Assembly: GCA_047602365.1 (NCBI GenBank)
Contig: JASGHM010000001.1
Coordinates: forward strand, 186,001-250,000
Length of the DNA: 64,000 nt
Source of the DNA: Piscinibacter sp047602365
Lineage (GTDB): Bacteria > Pseudomonadota > Gammaproteobacteria > Burkholderiales > Burkholderiaceae_C
Direction of reading: 5' to 3'
Shown here: positions 49,394 to 62,896 of the stretch, piece by piece
Layout: every line of letters starts with the position of its first letter
How positions within the stretch are numbered: position 1 is the stretch's first letter
Program-made: the position numbers and the translations under genes
The notes under the pieces: generated by a model
Told to the model about the DNA's origin: nothing
Database searches by the model: none
Seen by the model: the letters and a program-made list of their open reading frames with translations, nothing else

Positions 49394-50592
49394 ATGGCCG
49401 AAGCGTCGAGATCCGCAACTTCACGATCAATTTCGGGCCGCAGCATCCGGCGGCGCACGGCGTGCTGCGCCTCGTGCTGGAGCTCGACGGCGAGGTCGTC
49501 GAGCGCGTCGATCCGCATATCGGCCTGCTGCATCGCGGCACCGAGAAGCTGATCGAGCACAAGACCTATCTGCAGGCGGTCCCGTATTTCGACCGGCTCG
49601 ACTATGTCGCGCCGATGAACCAGGAGCATGCCTTCTGCCTCGCGGTCGAGAAGCTGCTCGGCATCGAGGTGCCGCAGCCGCGGCCAGCTGATCCGCGTGC
49701 TCTATTCGCGAGATCGGCCGCATCCTGTCGCATCTGCTCAACGTCACCACGCAGGCGATGGACGTCGGCGCGCTCACCCCGCCGCTGTGGGGCTTCGAGG
49801 AGCGCGAGAAGCTGATGATGTTCTACGAGCGCGCCTCCGGCTCGCGCATGCATGCGGCCTATTTCCGCGCCGGCGGCGTGCATCAGGACCTGCCGCCGAA
49901 GCTGATCGACGACATCGACGAGTTCTGCGATCCGTTCCTGAAGGTCTTCGACGATCTCGAAGACGCTGCTCACCGACAACCGCATCTTCAAGCAGCGCAA
50001 TGTCGATATCGGCGTCGTGACGCTCGAGGACGCCTGGACCTGGGGCTTCTCGGGCGTGATGGTGCGCGGCTCGGGCGCCGCCTGGGACCTGCGCAAGGCG
50101 CAGCCCTACGAGTGCTACGCCGAGATGGATTTCGACATTCCGATCGGCAAGAACGGCGACTGCTACGACCGCTATCTGCATCCGCATGGAGGAGATGCGC
50201 CAGTCGATCCGCATCATGAAGCAGTGCATCGACAAGCTGCTGCGCGCCGAAGGGCAGGGCCCGGTCTCGGTCGACGGACAACAAGATCGTGCCGCCGAAG
50301 CGCGGCGAGATGAAGCGCTCGATGGAAGCGCTGATCCATCACTTCAAGCTCTACACCGAAGGCTTCCACGTGCCGGCCGGCGAGGTCTATGCCGCGGTCG
50401 AGGCGCCGAAGGGCGAGTTCGGCGTCTATCTCGTCGCCGACGGCACCAACAAGCCCTATCGCTGCAAGATCCGCGCGCCGGGCTTCGCCCATCTGCAGGC
50501 GATGGATTTCATGTGCCAGCGGCCACATGCTGGCCGACGTCTCCGCGATCCTCGGCTCGCTCGACATCGTGTTCGGCGAGGTTGATCGATGA
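49394..50592 (+). CDS. nuoD: NADH-quinone oxidoreductase subunit D, frameshifted
   Basis: The 49-kDa-type subunit that forms the quinone site together with NuoB. Conserved blocks: FTINFGPQHPAAHGVLRLVL, the quinone-site HxxxH region HIGLLHRGTEKLIEHKTYLQ, DYVAPMNQEHAFCLAVEKLL and GSRMHAAYFRAGGVHQDLPP. It ends DVSAILGSLDIVFGEVDR. About 396 residues. Indels near 49,408, 49,685, 49,710, 49,965, 50,190, 50,275 and 50,520. The stop overlaps the nuoE start in ATGATGA. Confidence 0.95.
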
Positions 50593-51356
50593 TGGCCGTC
50601 CGTCGTCTCGCCGCTGATCGAGATCCAGCCACCTAGAGCTTCGCCTTCACGCGCGGAGAACCTGGCCTGGGCGAAGAAGCAGATCGAGAAATATCCGGAA
50701 GGCCGGCAGGCCTCGCGCGGTGATCCCGCTGCTTGTGGCAGCGCGCAGGAGCAGCACGGCGGCTGGGTGCCGCGAGGCGGCGATCGAGTATGTCGCCGAC
50801 TTGCTCGACATGGCGTTATATCCGCGTGCTGCGAGGTCGCGACCTTCTACACCATGTTCAAGCTCGCAGCCGGTCGGGCAAGTTTTATGTCCAGCTCTGC
50901 GGCACGACGCCGTGCATGCTGCGCGGCGCCGACGAGCTGATCAAGGTCTGCAAGCAGCCGCATCCACCACGACCAGTTCGCATGTCTCGGCCGACGGCAA
51001 ATTCTCGTGGGAGGAGGTCGAATGCCTAGGCGCCTGCGTGAACGCGCCGATGGTGCAGATCAATCGACGACTATCTACGAGGATCTGACGCCGGAGAACT
51101 TCGACGAAGCTGCTCGACGATTTTGCCGCCGGCGAGAAGCCGAAGCCGGGTCCGCAGATCGACCGCCAATTCTCCGAGCCGGTCGGCGGCCCGACGACGC
51201 TGACCGACACCCTCCCCATTCCACCCGGCTCGCCAGCCGCTCGCCGCACCACGCAAGCCGACCGAAGCGCCGCCGAAGCCGAACGTCCGCGACGTCCCGG
51301 CCCGAACCGATCCGCCAAGCCCGCCGACAAGCCAACGCGAACGGATCAAGGAGTGA
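50592..51356 (+). CDS. nuoE: NADH-quinone oxidoreductase subunit E, frameshifted
   Basis: The 24-kDa-type subunit holding [2Fe-2S] cluster N1a. The ligand regions are QLCGTTPCML and EVECLGACVNAPMVQI. Upstream is FTRENLAWAKKQIEKYPEGR, readable after correction. A proline-rich C-terminal tail of about 70 residues after DDFAAGEKPKPGPQ is typical for Alphaproteobacteria. Many indels, and a chance TAG near 50,634 comes from one of them. The start ATG at 50,592 (or 50,589) overlaps the nuoD stop. TGA at 51,354-51,356 is followed by nuoF three bases later. Confidence 0.92.
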
Positions 51357-51359
51357 GCC

Positions 51360-52700
<1,341 letters not shown>

Positions 52701-52715
52701 CCGAGGCTGCAGACC

Positions 52716-54829
52716 ATGACAACTATGACCAAGATCATCGTCGACGGCATCGAGATCGACGTCCCGCCGGAATACACGCTGCTGCAGGCGTGCGAGGCGG
52801 CGGGCGCCGAGATTCCGCGCTTCTGCTTCCACGAGCGGCTGTCGATCGCCGGCAATTGCCGCATGTGCCTCGTCGAGGTGAAGGGCGGTCGCCGAAGCCG
52901 GTCGGCCTCCTGCGCCATGGGCGTGCGCGATCTGCCGTCCCGGCCCGAACGGCGAGCCGCCGGTCGTCATCACCAAGTCGCCGATGGTGAAGAAGGCGCG
53001 CGAAGGCGTGATGGAATTCCTGCTGATCAACCATCCGCTCGATTGCCCGATCTGCGACCAGGGCGGCGAGTGCGACCTGCAGGACCAGGCGATGGCCTAT
53101 GGCGTCGACAGCATCCGCTATCGACGAGAACAAGCGCGCGGTCGAGGACAAGTATATCGGCCCGCTGGTCAAGACGATCGATGAACCGCTGCATCCACTG
53201 CACGCGCTGCGTCCGCTTCACGACCGAGGTCGCCGGCGTGTCCGAGCTCGGCGCGATCGGCCGCGGCGAGGACATGGAGATCACGACCTATCTCGAGCAG
53301 GCGCATGACCTCGGAGCTGCAGGGCAACGTGGTCGATCTCTGCCCGGTCGGCGCGCTGACCTCCAAGCCCTACGCGTTCACGGCGCGGCCGTGGGAGCTG
53401 ACGCAAGACCGAGATCGATCGACGTGATGGATGCGGTCGGCTCGGCGATCCGCGTCGATACGCGCGGCCGCGAGGTGATGCGCATCCTGCCGCGCGTCAA
53501 CGAGGACGTGAACGAGGAGTGGATCTCCGACAAGACGCGCTTCATCTGGCGACGGCCTGAGCACGCAGCGCCTCGACCAGCCCTATGTGCGCGAGAACGG
53601 CCGCCTGCGCGCCGGCGACCTGGAGCGAGGCCTTCGCCGCGATCGCCGCCAAGGTGAAGGCGGCGCAGCCGGCGACGAGATCGGCGCGATCGCCGGCGAT
53701 CTCGCCGCGGTCGAGGAGATGTTCGCGCTCAAGGACTCTGATGGCCGCGCTCGGCTCGACCAACATCGACTGCCGCCAGGACGGCGCGACGCTCGATCCG
53801 GCGCTCGGCCGCGCGTCCTATCTGTTCAACGCCGACCATCGCCGGCATCGAGCAGGCCGACGCGATCCTGCATGATCGGCGCCAATCCGCGCCGGGAGGC
53901 GCCGGTGCTCAATGCGCGCATCCGCAAGCGCTGGCGCAGCGGCGATCTGCCGATCGGCGTGATCGGCGAGCGGGTCGATCTCACCTATCGACTACGACTA
54001 TCTCGGCGCCGGCCCGGAGACGCTTGCCGAGCTTGTCGACGGCAAGCAAGCTTCGCCGAGATGCTGCAAGGCGCCAAGAAGCCGCTGGTCATCGTCGGCG
54101 CAGGGCGCGCTGTCACGCGCCGGACGGCGCGGCATCCTGGCGCTCGCCGCGCAGGCTCGCCGGCGGTCGGCGCGGTCGACGGACGGCTGGAACGGCTTCT
54201 CGGTGCTGCACACCGCGGCCTCGCGCGTCGGCGGCGCTCGATCTCGGCTTCGTGCCGGGCGAGGGCGGCCTGACCTCGCCGCAGATGGCCGAGCCGGCGG
54301 CGCTCGACGTTCTGTTCCTGCTCGGCGCCGACGAGATCGACATCGCAGACGGGCGCCTTCGTGATCTATCATGGGCACGCATGGCGACCGCGGCGCGCAT
54401 CGCGCCGACGTGATCCTGCCGGGCGCCGCCTATACCGAGAAGTCCGGCACCTATGTCAACACCGAAGGCCGCGTGCAGATGGCGAACCGCGCCGCGCTTC
54501 CCGCCGGGCGATGCCCGCGAGGACTGGGCGATCCTGCGCGCGCTGTCCGATGTGCTCGGCCAGAGGCTGCCCTTCGATTTGCTCGGCGCAGCTGCGCGCG
54601 GCGCTGTTCGCGGTTTTCCCGCATTTTGCTGCGCATCGATCAGATCGAGCCGGCCGATGCGGCCGATGTCGCAGCGGCTTGCCGGCATCGGCGGCGAGCT
54701 CGACAAGGAGCCGTTCGTTTCGCCGGTCACCGATTTCTATCTGACCAACCCGATCGCGCGCGCGTCGGCCGTCGATGGCCGAATGCTCGGCGCTCGCCGA
54801 CGGCGCGGCCGCCGATGGCGGCGGAGTAG
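52716..54829 (+). CDS. nuoG: NADH-quinone oxidoreductase subunit G, frameshifted
   Basis: The largest peripheral subunit, about 690 residues, with several iron-sulfur clusters. It starts MTTMTKIIVDGIEIDVPPEY. Cluster ligands are in GNCRMCLVEVKG, HPLDCPICDQGGECDLQDQA and RCIHCTRCVRFTTEVAG. The later molybdopterin-fold part shows ADVILPGAAYTEKSGTYVNT and EGRVQMANRAA. About 25 indels are present, most from 53,400 on. The stop TAG at 54,827-54,829 is seven bases before nuoH. A second in-frame ATG at 52,725 is a possible start. Confidence 0.93.
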
Positions 54830-54835
54830 GCGACG

Positions 54836-55902
54836 ATGGACGATTTCTTCTGGACCTACGCTCTGGCCGCTGATCATCATGATCGGCGCAGAGCCTGCTG
54901 ATGATGGTGGTGCTGCTGATCTTCATCGCCTATGTGCTGCTATGCCGACCGCAAGATCTGGGCGGCGGTGCAGCTGCGCCGCGGCCCGAACGTGGTCGGC
55001 CCGTTGGGCCTGCTCCAGTCCTTCGCCGACCTCCTGAAGTTCGTGCTCAAGGAGCCGATGATCCCGGCCGGCGCCAACAAGGGCGTCTTCCTGCTGGCGC
55101 CGCTGGTCACCTGCGATGCTGGCGCTCGCCGGCCTGGGCGGTGATCCCGTTCAATGACGGCTGGGTGATCGCCGACATCAATGTCGGCATCCTCTATATC
55201 TTCGCGATCTCCTCGCTCGGCGTCTACGGCGTCATCATGGCCGGCTGGGCGTCGAACTCGAAATATCCGTTCCTCGGCGCGCTGCGCTCGGCGGCGCAGA
55301 TGGTGTCCTACGAAGTCTCGATCGGCTTCGTCATCATCACCGTGCTGCTCTGCGTCGGCTCGCTGAACCTCACCGACATCGTCGCGCGCAGCAGACGGCA
55401 TCGGCACCAGCTCGGCCTGCCGACTTCCTCGGCTGGTACTGGCTGCCGCTGTTCCCGATGTTCGTCGATCTTCTTCATCTCGGCGCTGGCCGAGACCAAC
55501 CGGCCGCCCTTCGATCTGTCGGAAGCGGAGTCGGAACTCGTCGCCGGCTTCATGGTCGAATATTCGGCTCGACGCCCTACATGCTGTTCATGCTCGGCGA
55601 GTATGTCGCGATCATCACCATGTGCGCGCTGACCACGATCCTGTTCCTCGGCGGCTGGCTGCCGCCGATCGACGTCGCGCCGTTCACCTGGGTGCCGGGC
55701 ATCATCTGGTTCGTGCTCAAGGTCTGCTTCGTCTTCTTCATGTTCGCGATGGTGAAGGCGTTCGTGCCGCGCTACCGCTACGACCAGCTGATGCGGCTCG
55801 GCTGGAAGGTGTTCCTGCCGCTCTCGCTGGTCGATGGTCGTGATCGTCGCGGGCGTGCTGCAGTTCACCGGGATGGCGCCGACAGTGAGTGAGACGCCAT
55901 GA
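54836..55902 (+). CDS. nuoH: NADH-quinone oxidoreductase subunit H, frameshifted
   Basis: A membrane subunit of about 340 residues that forms the quinone entry channel. Recognisable blocks: YADRKIWAAVQLRRGPNVVG, GLLQSFADLLKFVLKEPMIP, ASNSKYPFLGALRSAAQMVS, ISALAETNRPPFDLSEAESE and LVAGFMVEYS. Indels near 54,865, 54,893, 54,942, 55,118, 55,390-55,435, 55,468, 55,570 and 55,835. I read the C-terminus as APTVSETP with TGA at 55,900-55,902, overlapping the nuoI ATG by four bases; a stop ten bases earlier is also possible. Confidence 0.93.
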
Positions 55903-56389
55903 GCACTCGATCAGGCCGCCACGCTCGCTCTTCCTGAAGGAGTTCGTCTCGGCGTTCTTCCTGTCGATGCGCTATTTCTTCAAGCCGAAGGCGACGCTGA
56001 ACTATCCGTTCGAGAAGGGTCCGATCTCGCCGCGCTTCCGCGGCGAGCATGCGCTGCGCCGCTATCCGAACGGCGAGGAGCGCTGCATCGCCTGCAAGCT
56101 GTGCGAGGCGATCTGCCCGGCGCAGGCGATCACCATCGAGGCCGGCCCGCGCCGCAACGACGGCACGCGCCGCACCACGCGCTACGACATCGACATGGTG
56201 AAGTGCATCTATTGCGGCTTCTGCCAGGAGGCCTGCCCGGTCGACGCCATCGTCGAGGGGCCGAACTTCGAGTTCGCGACCGAGACGCGCGAGGAGCTCT
56301 ACTACGACAAGGAGCGGCTGCTCGCGAACGGCGACCGCTGGGAGCGCGAGATCGCCAGCAACATCGCGCTCGACGCGCCGTATCGGTGA
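55899..56389 (+). CDS. nuoI: NADH-quinone oxidoreductase subunit I, one or two indels at the start
   Basis: The TYKY-type subunit with two [4Fe-4S] clusters (N6a and N6b). Ligand motifs are CIACKLCEAICPAQAI and CIYCGFCQEACPVDAI. It ends LANGDRWEREIASNIALDAP. About 162 residues. Only the first 15 codons are disturbed (near 55,909-55,925); the rest is clean. The start overlaps the nuoH stop. Confidence 0.96.
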
Positions 56390-56446
56390 GCGGCTGACGG
56401 CAGCATCCGGCGATGGGCATCCGGCACGCCGGGAGAGCAGGTCGGC

Positions 56447-57060
56447 ATGATCTGCGGCAATCTTCTTCTACCTGTTCGCAGTCGTCTGCGTCGCGTCGGC
56501 CTTCATGGTCATCGCGTCGCGCAATCCCGGTGCATTCGGTGCTGTTCCTGATCCTCGCCTTCGTCAATGCGGCCGGCCTGTTCGTGCTGCTCGGGCGCCG
56601 AATTCCTGGCGATGATCCTGGTCGTCGTCTATGTCGGCGCGGTGGCGGTGCTGTTCCTGTTCGTCGTGATGATGCTCGACGTCGATTTCGCCGAGCTGCG
56701 CCAGGGCTTCCTGCAATATCTGCCGGTCGGCGCGCTGGTCGGCGTCGATCCTGCTGGCCGAGCTGATGCTGGTCGTCGGCGCCTGGGCGATCGGCGCCGG
56801 CGTGCCGCAGGCGATCGCCGTCGCCGATCCCGACCGACGATCTCCAACACCGAGGCGCTCGGCCGGGTGCTCTACACGTAAATATATCTATTTCTTCCAG
56901 GCCGCCGGCCTGATCCTGCTGGTCGCGATGATCGGCGCCATCGTGCTGACGCTGCGCCACAGGCCGAGGCGTCAAGCGCCAGACCATCGCCGCGCAGGTC
57001 GCGCGCACGCCGGCGACGGCGATCGAGATCGTCAAGGTCCAGCCGGGGCAGGGGATCTGA
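56447..57060 (+). CDS. nuoJ: NADH-quinone oxidoreductase subunit J, frameshifted
   Basis: A membrane subunit with five helices, about 203 residues. FFYLFAVVCVASAFMVIASR, AFVNAAGLFVLLGAEFLAMI and LVVVYVGAVAVLFLFVVMML contain the pi-bulge helix of complex I. The end VARTPATAIEIVKVQPGQGI is readable in one frame. Indels near 56,453, 56,527, 56,597, 56,750, 56,830 and 56,967. The stop TGA is at 57,058-57,060; nuoK begins five bases later. Confidence 0.93.
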
Positions 57061-57064
57061 CATC

Positions 57065-57374
57065 ATGATCATCGGTCTTTGCCATTATCTGTCGGTCGCG
57101 GCGATCCTGTTCACGATCGGCGTGTTCGGCATCTTCCTCAACCGCAAGAACGTCATCGTCATCCTGATGTCGGTCGAGCTGATCCTGCTCGCGGTCAACA
57201 TCAACTTCGTCGCGTTCTCGGCCTTCCTGCGGCGATCTCGTCGGCCAGATCTTCGCGCTGTTCATGCTGACGGTCGCGGCCGCCGAGGCGGCGATCGGGC
57301 TCGCCATCCTCGTCGTCTTCTTCCGCAACCGCGGCTCGATCGCGGTCGAAGACATCAACATGATGAAGGGCTGA
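57065..57374 (+). CDS. nuoK: NADH-quinone oxidoreductase subunit K, one frameshift
   Basis: A small three-helix subunit, 102 residues, that carries conserved membrane glutamates of the proton pathway. ILFTIGVFGIFLNRKNVIVI and LMSVELILLAVNINFVAFSA are intact, and VVFFRNRGSIAVEDINMMKG ends the protein. One extra base near 57,232 shifts the frame after SAFL. Confidence 0.95.
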
Positions 57375-57385
57375 GGGCGTCCGCC

Positions 57386-59346
57386 ATGTATCTACCAGCT
57401 GCGCATCGTCTTCCTGCCGCTTCTCGGCGTCCTGATCGCCGGCCTGTTCGGCACGCGACTCATCGGCGCCACGCGCCGTCCGAGACTCATCACCACCGGC
57501 CTCTGTCGTTCTCGGCCGCGTCCTGTCCTGGATCGTCTTTTTCGCATGTCGGCTTGGCGGCCATGACGGCCATCACGGTGCACGCGTGTTGCACTGGATC
57601 AACGTCGGGCGATTTCAACGTCGACTGGGCGCTGCGCATCGACACGCTGACCGCGGTGATGCTGGTCGTGGTCACCACGGTCTCGGCGCTCGTGCACCTC
57701 TATTCGATCGGCTACATGCACGAGGATCCGCACCGGCCGCGCTTCTTCGCCTATCTGTCGCTGTTCACCTTCGCCATGCTGATGCTGGTGACGGCCGACA
57801 ATCTCGCTGCAGATGTTCTTCGGCTGGGAAGGCGTCGGCCTCGCCTCCTATCTGCTGATCGGCTTCTGGTACGAGAAGCCCGTCGGCCAATGCCGCGGCG
57901 ATCAAGGCGTTCGTCGTCAACCGCGTCGGCGATTTCGGCTTCGCGCTCGGCATCTTCGCCGTCTTCGTGCATGTTCGACTCGATCGACTTCGACGACGAT
58001 CTTCGCCGCGGCGCCGGCGATCGTCGGCAAGACGATGCATTTCTTCGGCTCACGTCGACGCTCTGACGATGATCTGCCTGCTGCTGTTCATGGGCGCCAT
58101 GGGCAAGTCGGCGCAGTTCCTGCTGCACACCTGGCTGCCGGACGCGATGGAAGGCCCGACGCCGGTCTCGGCGCTGATCCATGCCGCGACGATGGTGACC
58201 GCCGGCGTGTTCATGGTGGCGCGCCTGTCGCCGCTGTTCGAGCTTGCGCCGACCGCGCTGACCGTCGTGACGCTTATCGGCGCCATCACCGCGTTCTTCG
58301 CCGCGACGGTCGGCCTCGTGCAGAACGACATCAAGCGCGTCATCGCCTATTCGACCTGCTCGCAGCTCGGCTACATGTTCGTCGCGCTGCGGCGTCGGCG
58401 CCTATTCGGCCGGCATCTTCCACCTGTTCACGCACGCCTTCTTCAAGGCGCTGCTGTTCCTCGGCGCCGGCTCGGTGATCCACGCCATGCACCACGAGCA
58501 GGACATGCGCAACATGGGCGGCCTGCGCGACGCAAGATCCCGTTCACCTACGCGATGATGATGATCGGCACGCTGGCGCTGACCGTGGCTTCCCGACTTC
58601 GGCTTCGCCGGCTTCTTCTCCAAGGACGCGATCATCGAGGCGGCCTACGCCGCGCACAGCGCCTTCGGCATCTATGCCTTCTGCGCTGCTGGTCGTCGCG
58701 GCGCTGCATGACCTCGTTCTACTCCTGGCGCCTGATCTTCATGACCTTCCACGGCAAGCCGCGCGCCGATCACGCATGACCTATGCACCACGTCGCATGA
58801 ACCCGCTGGTATGATGGTGCCGCTTCGTGCTGGCGGTCGGCGCTGGTCGCGGGGTGCGTGTTCACGAGCTATTTCGTCGGCGAGGCCAAGCGAATTCTGG
58901 GGCGACGCGATGTTTGGCGAGGACAACAATATGCTGGACGAGATGCACCACGTTCCGGACTGGGTCGACTGGGCGCCGTTGGTTGTTGATGGTGGGCGGC
59001 TTCGTCGTGGCCTACTGGTTGTTTTCGTCGCCCGCGGTGCCGGCGGAGCTCGCCGAGCGCATTCCGGCGCTCTACCAGTTCCTGCTCAACAAGTGGTATT
59101 TCGACGAGCTGTATGACTTGATGTTCGTGCGTCCGGCGCAAGTGGCTCGGCCACTTCCTGTGGAAGGCGCGGCGACGACCGCATCATCGACGGCTCGGGC
59201 CGGACGGCATCTCGGCGCCGTGTCGACGTCACCGCGCGGCGTGGTCGCGGCTTCAGACCGGCTATATCTATCACTATGCCTTCGTGATGCTGATCGGGGT
59301 CGCCGTGCTGATCAGATGGTTCCTGCTCGTCGTGGGGTGCCACTGA
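57386..59346 (+). CDS. nuoL: NADH-quinone oxidoreductase subunit L, heavily frameshifted
   Basis: The distal antiporter-like proton-pumping subunit, about 645 residues. FFGWEGVGLASYLLIGFWYE, GKSAQFLLHTWLPDAMEGPT and PVSALIHAATMVTAGVFMVA hold the key Glu, Lys and His of the channel. VQNDIKRVIAYSTCSQLGYM is the conserved core helix. The lateral helix and C-terminal region are readable in pieces (HVPDWVDWAPL, YDLMFVRPA). More than 20 indels. The stop TGA shares a base with the nuoM ATG (TGATG). Confidence 0.94.
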
Positions 59347-60824
59347 TGATCGAGCTGGCGATCCTTTCGGTCGTCAGGTTCCTGCCGCTGGTCGGCGCGC
59401 TGCTCATCCTGTCGTCCGCGGCGACGACGAAGCGGTCGCGCGCAACATCGCGCTGCGGTCGCGCTGTGGACGACGATGGTCACCTTCGTGCTGTCGCTTG
59501 TCTGGAAAAATTCGATCGTCCATCGCCGACTTCCAGTTCGTCGAGAAGAAAGCCTGGCTTGGCGACACACATCACCTACTAGATGGGCGTCGACGGCATT
59601 TCGATGCTGTTCGTCATCCTGACGACGTTCCTGATGCCGTTCTGCATCTGGCTCTGGAAATCGATCGAGACGCGGGTGAAGGAATACATGATCGCGTTCC
59701 TGGTGCTGGAGACGCTGATGATCGGCGTGTTCTGCGCGCTGGACATCGTGCTGTTCTACCTGTTCTTCGAGGGCGGCCTGATTCCGATGTTCCTGATCAT
59801 CGGCATCTGGGGCGGCAAGCGGCGCATCTATGCGAGCTTCAAGTTCTTCCTCTACACGCTGCTCGGCTCGGTGCTGATGCTGCTCGCCATCATGGCGATG
59901 TACTGGCAGGCGGGGACGACCGAGATCGCGAAGCTGCTGAACACCAAATTCCCGCGATGCAAAAATGGCTGTGGCTCGCCTTCTTCGCCTCGTTCGCGGT
60001 GAAGATGCCGATGTGGCCGGTCCACACCTGGCTGCCGGACGCGCATGTCGAGGCGCCGACCGCGGGCTCGGTCATCCTGGCCGGCATCCTGCTGAAGATG
60101 GGCGGCTACGGCTTCCTGCGCTTCTCGCTGCCGATGTTCCCGATGGCCTCGCACTATTTCGCGCCGCTCGTGTTCGCGCTGTCGATGATCGCGATCGTCT
60201 ACACTTCGCTGGTCGCGCTGATGCAGGAGGACATGAAGAAGCTGATCGCCTATTCGTCGGTCGCCCATATGGGCTTCGTCACCATGGGCATCTTCACCAT
60301 CAACGCGCAGGGCATCGCAGGGCGCGCATGTTCCAGATGATCTCCCATGGCATCGTCTCGGGCGCGCTGTTCCTCTGCGTCGGCGTGGTCTATGACCGGA
60401 TGCACACCCGCGAGATCGCCGCCTATGGCGGCCTCGTCAACCAGATGCCGGTCTATGCCTTCGTCTTCATGGTGTTCACGATGGCCACTGTCGGCCTGCC
60501 GGGCACATCGGGCTTCGTCGGCGAGTTCCTGGCGCTGCTCGGCGCCTTCAAGGCCAATACCTAGGTGGCGTTCCTCGCCACCATCGGCGTGATCTGTCGG
60601 CCGGCTACGCGCTGTGGCTCTATCGCCGCGTGGTGTTCGGCAAGCTGGAGAAGCCGACCTAGACATCCCCGACCTGCGCCGCGAAATGGCTGATTTTGGC
60701 GCCGCTGGTGGTGCTGACGATCCTCTTCGGCGTGTACCCGAAGCCGATCCTCGACATGACCAGCCTCGGTCGAACCTCGTCGCACTATCCGGCGCTCGCC
60801 GCCGCCGAGTCCGCCGCTCGCTGA
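59346..60824 (+). CDS. nuoM: NADH-quinone oxidoreductase subunit M, frameshifted
   Basis: A proton-pumping antiporter-like subunit, about 500 residues. MGVDGISMLFVILTTFLMPF, FYLFFEGGLIPMFLIIGIWG, FAVKMPMWPVHTWLPDAHVE and MKKLIAYSSVAHMGFVTMGI are clean over a long central stretch (59,583-60,320). The first 230 bases are badly damaged. Near the end a TAG at 60,562-60,564 sits where the family has Trp after KANT, and another at 60,658-60,660. Stop TGA at 60,822-60,824. Confidence 0.94.
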
Positions 60825-62194
60825 GCGACCTTTCCTCGATTCGTGCCGGCATCCCGAGTGATCCTGGTCGTCGGCGTGGCGCTGCTGATGCTCGGCGCGT
60901 TCCGCAAGGGCGCGGTTCTCCATCGCGATCTGCTGCTTCGTCGTGCTTTGTCGTGTGGACAGAGCCAGACCTTCGACGGCTTTTTTATGGTCGATACCTT
61001 CGCGCGCTTCCTGAAGATGCTGATGCTTTCGGCCGGCGATCGGTTGATGTCGGACGATTCATGACCGAGAGCTCGAGTTCGAATTCCCGTCCTGATGCTG
61101 CTGTCGACCACTCGGCATGTGATGATGATCTCGGCCAACGACCTGATCGCGCTCTATATGGGCCTCGAGTTGAAGTCGCTGGCGCTCTATGTGATCGCCT
61201 CGTTCCATCGCGAAACCTGCGCTCGACCGAGGCGGGCCTCAAGTATTTCGTCCTCGGCGCGCTGTCCTCCGGCATGCTGCTCTATGGCGCTCGCTGGTCT
61301 ACGGCTTCACTGGCTCGATCAGCTTCGCCGGCATCGCCGTGGCGCTCACGGCCGGCCCATCTCGGCCTGATCTTCGGTCTGGTGTTCCTGTTCGCGGGCC
61401 TGGCCTTCAAGATGTCGGCCGTGCCGTTCCACATGTGGACGCCCGACGTCTATGAGGGCGCGCCGACGCCGGTGACCGCGTTCTTCGCGGCGGCGCCGAA
61501 AATGGCGGCGGTGGCCTGTTCGTGCGCGTGGTGGTGACGGCTTCCATCATCATCGCCCCAGTGGCAGCAGATCGTCATCTTCGTCTCGATCGCCTCGATG
61601 GCGCTCGGCGCCTTCGCGGCGATCGGGCAGACCAATATCAAGCGGCTGATGGCCTATTCCTCGATCGGCCATATGGGCTTCGCGCTGGTCGGCCTCGCCG
61701 CCGGCACCGCAGGAGGGCGTGCAGCGGCGTGCTGATCTATATGGCGATCTATATGGTGATGACGCTCGGCGCCTTCGCCTGCATCCTGCCATGCGGCGCG
61801 AGGGCGGCCTGGTCGAGAATATCGCCGACCTCTCCGGCCTGTCGCGCACCAATCCGCCGCATGGCCTTTGGCTCTGGCGATACTGATGTTCTCGCTGGCC
61901 GGCATTCCGCCGCTCGCCGGCTTCTTCGGCAAATTCTACGTGTTCTCGGCGGCGATCGAGGCCAGGCTCTTTTCGCTCGCGGTGGTGGGCGTGCTGTCTA
62001 GCGTGGTCGGCGGCTACTACTATCTGCGCATCGTCAAGCTGATGTACTTCGACGAGCCGGCGCCGGCGTTCGAGCCGGCCGGTCGGCTGCGCGCGGTGCT
62101 CGGCGTCTCGGCGCTGTTCGTCGTCGCTGTTCGTGGCTCTATCCGGCGCCGCTGGTCGGCGGCCGCCGCGGCCGCGGCGCGGTCGCTGTTCTGA
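60821..62194 (+). CDS. nuoN: NADH-quinone oxidoreductase subunit N, frameshifted
   Basis: The third antiporter-like pumping subunit, about 475 residues. ILVVGVALLMLGAFRKG, FDGFFMVDTFARFLKMLML, MISANDLIALYMGLELKSLA, FKMSAVPFHMWTPDVYEGAP and TNIKRLMAYSSIGHMGFALV are clear. The expected ATG overlapping the nuoM stop reads CTGAGCGAC here, probably a damaged ATGAGCGAC. About 20 indels. Ends RSLF, stop TGA at 62,192-62,194. Confidence 0.93.
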
Positions 62195-62196
62195 CG

Positions 62197-62895
62197 GTGG
62201 CGGCTCTCCGCGGCCGCGAGCGCCGGCGGGCTTTCGGTTCGTCGCACGTCGCCGAGCGTCGACTCGACCAATCTCGAGGCGCTCGCGCGGGCGCGGCGGG
62301 CGAGCGGCCGCTCTGGGTCGTCGCCGACCGGCAGAGGCCGGGCGCGGCCGGCCGGCCGCCCTGTTCGGCCGGGCAATCTCTACACCTCCTGCTGCTGGTC
62401 ATCGGCCCGCCGCAAAGCTGCGCAGCTGTGCTTCGTCGCGGCGCTCGCGCTCGACGCGCTGGGCGCTCGGGCGGCCGTGGCTGAAATGGCCGAACGATGT
62501 GCTGTTCGACGGCGCCAAGATGTTCGGCATCCTGGTGGAGGCGACACGTGCGCGGGCGGTCCATGCGGTCATCGGCTTCGGCATCAACCATCATCCCGCG
62601 TCGCCCTATCGCACCGCCTGCGCTCGGGCGCGGTCACCCGGACGCGCTGTTCCGGCGCTGGCCGCCCCATCGCTAAGCGCCTCCCATCTGGGCCGCGGCA
62701 AGGTTTTGCCGCGATCCGCGCCGACTGGCTGGCGCGCGCCGCCGGCTGGGCGAGCCGATCGTGTCGCGGGGGCGCGTCGAAGGCATTTTTGAGGGGTTGA
62801 CGCGAAGGGCGGCTGGTGCTCGACTGCCGACGGACGGCATGGTATCACCGTCGGCGAGGTCGTTCTCGGCGCACGCGGTGCATGAATGGCGCTGA
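62197..62895 (+). CDS. birA: Biotin--[acetyl-CoA-carboxylase] ligase, frameshifted
   Basis: The enzyme that attaches biotin to carboxylase carrier domains, such as that of the protein at 1,156-3,208. After correction: DSTNLEALARARAGERPLWV, the ATP/biotin loop region ADRQTAGRGRRGRPW (damaged), PQSCAQLCFVAALAL, LKWPNDVLFDGAKMFGILVE and VHAVIGFGIN. About 235 residues, without an N-terminal DNA-binding domain, so it should not act as a repressor. The start is unclear; a GTG at 62,197 is given. The stop at 62,893-62,895 is one base before the next ATG. birA after nuoN is the usual order in this group. Confidence 0.9.
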
Positions 62896-62896
62896 G

